From Bog-473 sp963737745 (GTDB lineage Bacteria > Actinomycetota > Acidimicrobiia > Acidimicrobiales > RAAP-2), in assembly GCA_963737745.1 (NCBI GenBank), contig CAVTTR010000001.1:62001-126000 (forward strand): a DNA stretch of 64,000 bases, read 5' to 3'. Of the stretch, positions 58,197 to 64,000 are shown piece by piece. A program made the translations under genes and the position numbers. The notes beneath the pieces were generated by a model. It worked only from the letters and a program-made list of their open reading frames with translations, did no database searches and was not told where the DNA came from. Position 1 is the stretch's first letter. Each line of letters begins with the position of its first letter.

Positions 58197-58496
58197 TCAG
58201 CGGATTCGTTCACGGGCCAACAGCTCCTCGGCCACCGATTGCTCGGCGCCTTCAGCGGGAATGAGGAGCCATCCGGCCAGATAGAGCGGCACGGCCAGCC
58301 CACCCAGGAGGGACAAGGCAACGAAGCCCACGCGGACCAGCGTGGGGTCGATGTCGAAGTAGTCGGCCAGCCCGGCCGCCACCCCGGCGATCATGCGCTC
58401 CGGCCCACCCCGGTGCAGTCCCGAGGTCGTGGTCGATGTCCCGGTGCCGGCTCCGGCCCCTCCATCTTCGGTCGTTTCAAACGGTGCAGTAGTCAT
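58197..58496 (-). CDS. Small PspC-domain protein
   Basis: A 99-residue protein with a Gly/Thr-rich N-terminus and a PspC domain (MIAGVAAGLADYFDIDPTLVR, then two membrane stretches LPLYLAGWLLIP-like). PspC anchors envelope-stress responses. It is divergent from a kinase gene that carries the same domain, suggesting one stress-sensing unit. ATG 58496 preferred; GTG 58514 possible. Confidence 0.82.
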   Translation of the reverse strand: MTTAPFETTEDGGAGAGTGTSTTTSGLHRGGPERMIAGVAAGLADYFDIDPTLVRVGFVALSLLGGLAVPLYLAGWLLIPAEGAEQSVAEELLARERIR

Positions 58497-58600
58497 GGCA
58501 ACAGCCTGAGCCACCGCCCAAACGAGCGAAATCCGGCATGACCCGGGTCCTACCCTGACTCGAGCACGGTCCGAGTCAGGGTTATCCCTTATGGCCGTCG

Positions 58601-59971
58601 ATGGCCGGGCGCGCGATCATCGGTCGTATCCCAGAGTCCACCGAACCCGCTCCGCTCTCTATAGCTGAACCCGATCCGGGCCCGACGACGCCGATCCCCT
58701 GGCACCACCGGCGCTGGAACCCTCCCGATAGCGGACGCTCGCGCCATCACGTGAGGATCGGCCAGATGCGCCGCATGCGCCGCTCGACCGACTCCAGAGT
58801 CCTGGCCGGTATCTGCGGGGGCCTGTCGCAGGCCACGGGATTCGACGTCACCATTCTGAGGATCGGCTTCGTCCTGGTCGGCTTGGTCGGAGGCTTCCCC
58901 GTACTCGTCTACGCGTTGGCGTGGCTCATCGTCCCGCTGCAGGGCGAGTCGAGCAACATCTTCTCGAGAGCCATAAATGATCGGCGCGGCATCCGCCTGG
59001 TCGTCGCGGTCGTGCCCATCGTCGTCGTCACCCAGGTCGTCGTCTCGGTACTGCACATAAGTTTCGTCGGGATCATCAGCTGGCCCGTGTTCCTGGCCGT
59101 CGGCCTGACCATCCTGATCTGGCGCAATGCCAGCGACGCGGAGCGGGTCTGGATGAACGACGACCTGGTGCCGATGCTGAGTATCGGGAGCGAGGGGGGC
59201 ACCCGGTGGAAGCTGGTCCTTCGGGTCAGCGGGGGAGCCTTGCTGGCCGCCGGCGGCATCGTCGTGCTGATCCTCGGTCACCCGAGCACCGCCGCCCTGC
59301 GACCGCTCGGCGGCGCGCTGCTGGTCATTGCTGCCATCGTGGTGATCTTCGGCCCCTGGTGGCTCAGCCTGGCCCGCGACCTCATGTCCGAACGTGAAGC
59401 TCGGACGCTGGCCGAGGAGCGGGCCGAGATGGCGGCACATGTGCACGACTCGGTGCTGCAGACCCTGGCGCTCATCCAACGCTCCGCCGAAGATCCCCAG
59501 AATGTGGTGCGCCTGGCCCGGGCGCAGGAACGGGAGCTCCGGGCCTGGCTCTTCGAGGGGCGTGCACCCGGCACCATCAGCGAGGACGCCACGATGCTCG
59601 CCGAAGGCGTCGGGCTCCTCCAGCGCCACATCGAGGCTGATCACGGGATCACGGTCCAGGTCGTGCTGGTGGGGGACTGCGAGCTCACCGAAGGCCTGCG
59701 CGCCCTCCTCGATGCGGCCCGAGAAGCCACGGTCAATGCCGCCAAGTGGTCCGGTGCTCCCCAGGTCTCGCTCTACGCCGAGGTCGAGCCGCACGCCGTC
59801 ACGCTGTACGTGCGCGACCGGGGCCGGGGCTTCGACCCCGACGACGTCCCCGCCGATCGCCAAGGCATCGCGCAATCCATCCGGGCCCGCATGGCTCGCT
59901 ACGGTGGCACGGTGAGCATCCGGTCGTCCCCCGGCGAAGGCGCCGACGTCGAACTGTCGATGCCCCGATGA
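58601..59971 (+). CDS. PspC-domain sensor histidine kinase
   Basis: A 456-residue kinase of the MacS type. The PspC domain is near residues 65-105 (LAGICGGLSQATGFDVTILR). Three to four more helices follow (130-260), then HisKA_3 with phospho-acceptor His in AAHVHDSVLQTLALIQ (about 286), and an ATPase domain containing REATVNAAKWSG and RDRGRGFD. It phosphorylates the LuxR regulator encoded next (ATGA overlap). A later ATG at 58766 could be the start, since the first 55 residues are low-complexity. Confidence 0.9.
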   Translation: MAGRAIIGRIPESTEPAPLSIAEPDPGPTTPIPWHHRRWNPPDSGRSRHHVRIGQMRRMRRSTDSRVLAGICGGLSQATGFDVTILRIGFVLVGLVGGFPVLVYALAWLIVPLQGESSNIFSRAINDRRGIRLVVAVVPIVVVTQVVVSVLHISFVGIISWPVFLAVGLTILIWRNASDAERVWMNDDLVPMLSIGSEGGTRWKLVLRVSGGALLAAGGIVVLILGHPSTAALRPLGGALLVIAAIVVIFGPWWLSLARDLMSEREARTLAEERAEMAAHVHDSVLQTLALIQRSAEDPQNVVRLARAQERELRAWLFEGRAPGTISEDATMLAEGVGLLQRHIEADHGITVQVVLVGDCELTEGLRALLDAAREATVNAAKWSGAPQVSLYAEVEPHAVTLYVRDRGRGFDPDDVPADRQGIAQSIRARMARYGGTVSIRSSPGEGADVELSMPR

Positions 59972-60651
59972 CCGAGGTCGCCGCCCCGCCCAGCGACGTT
60001 GCTCGACCCAGGATTTTCCTCGTCGAGGACCATGCCGTCTTCCGGGCCGGCGTGCGGGCCGAACTCGGCGATGCAGTCGAGGTCGTGGGCGAGGCGGACG
60101 AGGTGGAGGCCGCCATTGAGCTCATCGGCGAACGCCTGCCCGACGTCGTGCTCCTCGATGTCCATCTCCCCGGCGGCGGCGGTCAGGCCGTCCTGCGCGG
60201 CGTCCTGCCCCAGCACCCGGGCGTGCAGTTTCTGGCGCTGTCGGTGTCTGATGCTCCCGAGGACGTCATCGCGGTTATCCGTGCCGGAGCCCGCGGCTAC
60301 ATCACCAAGACCATTTCCGGCGGCGAACTGTTGCAAGCGGTGTACCGGGTTGCGGCCGGCGATGCCGTGTTCTCGCCGCGCCTGGCCGGCTTCGTTCTCG
60401 ATGCCTTCGCCCAGGGGATCGCCAGCGGCACGATGAGCACCGGTCTCGATCCCGAATTCGACCAGCTGTCTCCCCGCGAGCGAGAGGTCCTGCGCCTCAT
60501 CGCGCGGGGCTACACCTACAAAGAGGTGGCCCGTGACCTGACGATTTCGGCCAAGACGGTCGAATCGCACGTCTCGTCGGTCCTCCGCAAGCTCCAACTC
60601 TCGACGCGACACGAGTTGACCCGCTGGGCCACCGACCGCCGACTCGTCTAG
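59968..60651 (+). CDS. LuxR/NarL-family response regulator
   Basis: A 227-residue regulator with receiver domain (acceptor Asp64 in LLDVHLPGGGG, Lys in YITKTISG) and C-terminal LuxR HTH (LSPREREVLRLIARGYTYKE). Translationally coupled to the PspC kinase gene; it probably controls the divergent PspC/DUF1707 genes and envelope-stress targets. Confidence 0.93.
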   Translation: MTEVAAPPSDVARPRIFLVEDHAVFRAGVRAELGDAVEVVGEADEVEAAIELIGERLPDVVLLDVHLPGGGGQAVLRGVLPQHPGVQFLALSVSDAPEDVIAVIRAGARGYITKTISGGELLQAVYRVAAGDAVFSPRLAGFVLDAFAQGIASGTMSTGLDPEFDQLSPREREVLRLIARGYTYKEVARDLTISAKTVESHVSSVLRKLQLSTRHELTRWATDRRLV

Positions 60652-60741
60652 ACGATCACACGCCTCGAGTCGTCTTGACGACGGAGGGTGACGCGGCTGC
60701 GGCTAGACATTGGGCGTCCAAGTAGGGGGGAAAGGGGAGTC

Positions 60742-61504
60742 GTGGCCGCAGCCAATCTGAGCGCTGAACATCGCGACGCGGCTGCTCTGGCCACCATGGC
60801 GGGTCGGGCCTTGCTCGGAATTGAGGGAGGGCCCGGCCGCCGGCAAGAGCCTGGGGGCGGCCGGCGATCGGCTAGCCCACCAACTCTTGGTCAGGGAGTT
60901 GAACCGCCTCTATCCGGACGACGATGTGCGGTCGGAGGAGGGGCTCGAGCACATCTCGGGCGATGGACGGCTCTGGATCATCGATCCCCTTGACGGGACC
61001 CGTGAGTTCGGCCAGCCGGGTCGTCCTGATTGGGCCGTCCACGTCGCCATGGCCGACCGCGGCATCGCCGTCGTGGGGGCGGTCGCCCTGCCCGCCATCG
61101 ATGTCACGTTGTCGACGGCTGCACCCCTGGAGCAGTCTCCCTTCGACGCCGCCGTCCCGCCCCGGATCGTGGTGAGTCGGACCCGTCCGCCCGAGGTGGC
61201 CTACGAGGTGGCAGGTCTGCTCGGCGGTGTCATGATCCCGATGGGGTCGGCCGGCGCCAAAATCGGTGCCGTCATCATGGGCCTGGCCGACGTCTACATC
61301 CACGCCGGGGGCCAGTACGAGTGGGACTCGTGCGCCCCGGTGGCGGTGGCCGAGGCGAGCGGATTGCACGCATCTCGGCTGAACGGGGATGTGCTGCGCT
61401 ATGGCGCCCCGGATGCGTGGTTGCCCGATCTCATGGTCTGCCGACGTGAGTTGGCCGAAGCCGTTCTGAGCGTGACCACGCAGGACTACCGCCCCTATTA
61501 CTGA
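60742..61504 (+). CDS. cysQ: CysQ/inositol-monophosphatase family phosphatase (frameshifted)
   Basis: About 253 residues. The metal-binding motif WIIDPLDGTREF and the C-terminal YEWDSCAPVAV identify the IMPase superfamily, closest to 3'-phosphoadenosine-5'-phosphate phosphatase CysQ. The first 40 or so residues are in another frame; removing one A near 60,821 (GGAATTG to GGATTG) gives LLGLREGPAAGKSLGAAGD, as in actinobacterial CysQ. GTG 60742 has AAGGGGAG upstream. It clears PAP formed during sulfate assimilation, or dephosphorylates inositol or fructose phosphates. Confidence 0.8.
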
Positions 61505-61516
61505 TCGCGTCCCGTC

Positions 61517-61559
61517 AAAAACCAGACAGGGCCCTCACTCACGATGGAGAGAGGACCCT
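61517..61559 (-). terminator. Rho-independent terminator candidate for the cold-shock gene
   Basis: AGGGCCCTC (61528-61536) pairs with GAGGACCCT (61551-61559) with one mismatch. On the minus strand the hairpin is followed by a TTTTT run (61521-61517). It lies downstream of the cold-shock gene stop. Confidence 0.5.
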
Positions 61560-61614
61560 GGAATCTGGCTGATTTCTACGTTGTAGCCGATCTCAGCGAG
61601 TCGGCTGGTCGGGA

Positions 61615-61818
61615 TCAGATGGCGCGCACGTTTGCGGCCTGCAGCCCCTTGGGGCCTTGGTTGGTCTCGAACTCAACCTTCTGTCCTTCTTCGAGGTTGC
61701 GGTACCCCGTACCGGAGATCGCGCTGAAATGCACGAATACGTCGGGGCCGCCACCGTCCTGAGTGATGAAGCCGAAGCCCTTCTCACCGTTAAACCACTT
61801 CACGGAACCAGTTGCCAT
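61615..61818 (-). CDS. csp: Cold-shock protein
   Basis: A 67-residue cold-shock domain protein with RNP1 KGFGFI and RNP2 VFVHFS, normal length. AAGGAG precedes ATG 61818. An RNA chaperone. The upstream 5' leader is long, as usual for csp genes. Confidence 0.96.
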   Translation of the reverse strand: MATGSVKWFNGEKGFGFITQDGGGPDVFVHFSAISGTGYRNLEEGQKVEFETNQGPKGLQAANVRAI

Positions 61819-62041
61819 TGAAAATCCACTCCTTCCCTGGCCAGATTTGACCCCTTGTTGGGGGTCATGGCCGGTGACTCTCTCGAGCCAGAGGGATTTC
61901 CAAATCTGTAATGGTGGTGCCCTCAACGAGAACAATAGCGCGCTGCGCTGCTAAAACGAGACTCGAATCTGAAAAACTCAAGATCTGGTGCCCGATCGTG
62001 CCTGGCGGGGCTCCCCTCAACATTTTCGGCTCACTGCGCCT

Positions 62042-62359
62042 CTACCGACGATCCTCCAATTGCCGCACGAGGCGGGTCGGTGCGATGAGGCAGTAGCTCT
62101 CATAGATGACTTCGGCGATCTCGTCCCAGTCTGGCGGACTGGCCAGGTCGAGCCGGACACCGACCCATCCCTTCGTGCCTACGTACTTGGGCACGAAGAA
62201 TCGTTCCGGATCGGCATGCACCAGAATTCCCTGCACGCCTTGGGGTGCCTTGACCGTCATCGACGTCTGATCCTCGGAGACGACTACGAACATCTTGTCG
62301 CGGACCCGAAAGGCAGGGGACGTGTGGCCACCGAACGGCTTTTCCTCCGCTTCTGGCAA
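62042..62359 (-). CDS. MmcQ/YjbR-like protein (5' end uncertain)
   Basis: A 105-residue protein of the MmcQ/YjbR fold (PEAEEKPFGGHTSPAFRVRDK, later WVGVRLD and IYESYCLIAP), function unknown. Recognisable family sequence (FRRIRTICLAL) extends upstream to about 62,393, but no ATG or GTG exists in that frame before the TGA of the preceding dehydrogenase. Either TTG 62359 starts a shortened protein or an indel hides the true start. Coupled to the SDR gene upstream. Confidence 0.7.
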   Translation of the reverse strand: MPEAEEKPFGGHTSPAFRVRDKMFVVVSEDQTSMTVKAPQGVQGILVHADPERFFVPKYVGTKGWVGVRLDLASPPDWDEIAEVIYESYCLIAPTRLVRQLEDRR

Positions 62360-62401
62360 CGCGAGACAGATGGTCCTGATCCGGCGAAAGGGTCGCCTTG
62401 G

Positions 62402-63313
62402 TCAACCTCTGGTGCCACCCATATTCGCGTTGGCGGCGGCTTTCGCCACCAGGTCGGGCACGACCTTGCCCAGTTCGGCCGGATCCCAGCGGTCGCCATT
62501 ATCGGCGCTCGGTCCTTCCACCCACCCTTCGGCCACGCTGATGTGGTCGCCATGGACATTGAAGACTCGCCCCGTGATGGAAGCCGATTCGGGGCTTCCT
62601 AGCCACACCACCAACGGGGCGATATTGCCAGGTGCCAGCGGATTCAACTCCTCGGGCTTCCTCGCTGCGTCGGCGAAGCCGTCCAGGTTCTCTGTCATCC
62701 GGGTCAATGCCATCGGAGCGATGGCGTTCACTGTGACGCCATAGCGACCGAGCTCCATCGCCGCAACGATCGTGAAAGACGCGATGCCCGCCTTGGCTGC
62801 GCCGTAGTTGGTCTGCCCCACGTTGCCGTAAATCCCCGACGGCGATGAGGTGTTGATGACCCGGGCATCGTTGGTCTCGCCCGCCTTGACGCGGTTTCGC
62901 CAGTACTCAGCAGCATGCCGGGTGGTGGCGAAGGTGCCCCGGAGATGCACCCGTATGACGGCGTCCCACTCCTCGATGGTCATATTGACCAGCATCCGAT
63001 CCCGCAGAATCCCGGCGTTGTTGACCAGGACGTCGATCGTCCCGAAGGTGTCGATCGCCGTCTGAATCAGACGACCGGCCCCGTCGTAGTCGGAGATGTC
63101 GTCGCCGTTGGCCACCGCTTCGCCGCCCATCCCGCGGATTTCGTCGACGACCTCACCGGCAGGACCGGTCGAGCTTCCGGACCCATCGAGCGCCGCACCG
63201 AGGTCGTTGACGACGACCTTGGCCCCCTGACTCGCGAACTCGAGGGCGTGCTCGCGCCCAATGCCGCGACCGGCCCCGGTGATGACGACAACACGTCCGT
63301 CACAAATCCCCAT
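62402..63313 (-). CDS. SDR-family 3-hydroxyacyl-CoA dehydrogenase-like protein
   Basis: A 303-residue short-chain dehydrogenase of the HSD17B4 type: TGAGRGIGREHA near residue 13, NDLGA, NNAG, and catalytic Ser/Tyr/Lys in SSPSGIYGNVGQTNYGAAK. It is a paralogue-like relative of the first gene of the window but GC-rich like its surroundings. GGGAGAGGA precedes ATG 63313. Lies downstream of an acyl-CoA dehydrogenase gene, fitting beta-oxidation. Confidence 0.88.
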   Translation of the reverse strand: MGICDGRVVVITGAGRGIGREHALEFASQGAKVVVNDLGAALDGSGSSTGPAGEVVDEIRGMGGEAVANGDDISDYDGAGRLIQTAIDTFGTIDVLVNNAGILRDRMLVNMTIEEWDAVIRVHLRGTFATTRHAAEYWRNRVKAGETNDARVINTSSPSGIYGNVGQTNYGAAKAGIASFTIVAAMELGRYGVTVNAIAPMALTRMTENLDGFADAARKPEELNPLAPGNIAPLVVWLGSPESASITGRVFNVHGDHISVAEGWVEGPSADNGDRWDPAELGKVVPDLVAKAAANANMGGTRG

Positions 63314-63514
63314 GGTTATCCTCTCCCTTTTTGCGATGTCATGTCGACCCAGTCCCCCGTAGCGCAACCGGTAGGTGTCGACCTCCCCTTCACACTTGCG
63401 CGCCAAAATGTAGGCCCCGCTGGGCCGAAAGTAGGCCATACCTCCGGCACCGGCCCCCGGGTCTAGCAATGTCGTCCCGATTAGCGCTTCGTCCCTCCGA
63501 CGAGCTTCGCCCGG

Positions 63515-64000
63515 TCAGGCATTCTTGGGAAGCTCCGAGAACGGGGTCACCCGGTCGTTGTTTGCTTCCTTGGGTAGCCCCAGCACACGCTCACCGATGA
63601 TGTTGCGCTGTATCTGGTCCGTGCCCCCATAAATGGGCGGAGCCTGGGCAAACAGGGCCATCTCCGTGATCCCACCGACGAACCGATTGCCGATGATCTT
63701 GGCCAAATTCGCCTTCTCGTCAGACTTATAGGCATGCAGGGTCCCGGCCGGCCCGGCGATCCGCAGCCCAAGGTCACGGCTCAGCCGTACGATCTGGCTC
63801 ATCGAGAGCTTGGCCACGTTGGGCATCCCCGGAATATCGCCACCCTTCTCTTTTACGGCCTTGGTCCGCAATCCGTTGAACCGCCCGAGTTCGCCCAAGA
63901 TGTACAGGCGGACCAGGTCCTGCCGTATGCCGGCGTCCTTGTTGCGTCCGTTGGACTGTGCCATGCGGATGAGGAGGTCCGCTCCTCCGCGGATCACGCC
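63515..64000 (-). CDS. Acyl-CoA dehydrogenase, C-terminal part (runs off the window)
   Basis: The last 161 residues or so of an acyl-CoA dehydrogenase; the 5' part is beyond position 64,000. The C-terminal helical domain ends with the family motif PPIYGGTDQIQRNIIGERVLGLP, whose GG(T/S)..IQ(R/K) binds FAD of the partner subunit. Supplies electrons to ETF. Confidence 0.9.
   Translation of the reverse strand, partial: GVIRGGADLLIRMAQSNGRNKDAGIRQDLVRLYILGELGRFNGLRTKAVKEKGGDIPGMPNVAKLSMSQIVRLSRDLGLRIAGPAGTLHAYKSDEKANLAKIIGNRFVGGITEMALFAQAPPIYGGTDQIQRNIIGERVLGLPKEANNDRVTPFSELPKNA

Noticed and set aside
58589..59875. A 428-codon minus-strand frame opposite the PspC kinase
   Set aside because: Asp/Gln/His-rich antisense translation without family features.

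Overview
The window looks like a chromosome segment of a high-GC actinobacterium, possibly an uncultured Acidimicrobiia-type lineage. The reasons are an S-(hydroxymethyl)mycothiol dehydrogenase, a KstR2-like TetR repressor, CsoR, DUF1707/PspC proteins next to a PspC-kinase/LuxR pair, a LytTR-controlled solute symporter and many fatty-acid or steroid-type beta-oxidation enzymes. The taxonomic assignment is inference. About ten conserved genes are split by single-base frameshifts, nearly all apparent one-base insertions. The assembly is therefore probably indel-prone, and the broken genes should not be read as pseudogenes without checking.

Positions 1-17,540 form a compositionally distinct catabolic block that is visibly less GC-rich than the right two thirds. 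It encodes two short-chain dehydrogenases, an APH-fold protein, a KstR2-like repressor, a KshA/DAF-36-like Rieske oxygenase, a FadA6-like thiolase, an acyl-CoA ligase, and a minus-strand operon for AtuA/DUF1446, its small partner and a phosphate acyltransferase. A CUT2 (ribose-type) ABC importer and a DUF1275 membrane protein follow. Seven copies of one palindrome, two of them exact matches to the KstR2 consensus AnCAAGnnCTTGnT, lie at promoters through the block. I read it as one regulon for uptake and ring or acyl-CoA degradation of a steroid- or terpenoid-like compound.

Positions 17,541-21,640 hold a GC-rich, frameshifted acetolactate synthase gene with no ilvN behind it, then a lower-GC gene for an unusual integrase (HNH-like N-terminus, tyrosine recombinase core, internal HTH). 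The integrase lies just beyond the 3' end of a tRNA-Lys(CTT) gene, the layout of a tRNA-integrated element. The far attachment repeat was not found.

Positions 21,641-43,500 are core-like and GC-rich. They contain etfB-etfA-ETF-QO and a divergent acetate module (LytS-type kinase, LytTR regulator, DUF485 protein and symporter on one strand; SatP-like channel and acetyl-CoA synthetase on the other). Next come a small secreted protein, a methyltransferase, an aldehyde dehydrogenase, a Fur-family regulator, a 2-hydroxyacid dehydrogenase and a branched-chain-amino-acid-type ABC importer with fused LivH-LivM permeases.

Positions 43,500-64,000 hold MarR plus a single-chain four-domain ABC exporter, dienelactone hydrolase, and CsoR with a YHS-tailed permease. 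They also hold a DUF35/thiolase-like/mycothiol-formaldehyde dehydrogenase operon, an aldo/keto reductase, an MmpL transporter, and the DUF1707/PspC genes divergent from a PspC-kinase and LuxR regulator. The window ends with CysQ, cold-shock protein, a YjbR-like protein, a short-chain dehydrogenase and the 3' part of an acyl-CoA dehydrogenase gene.
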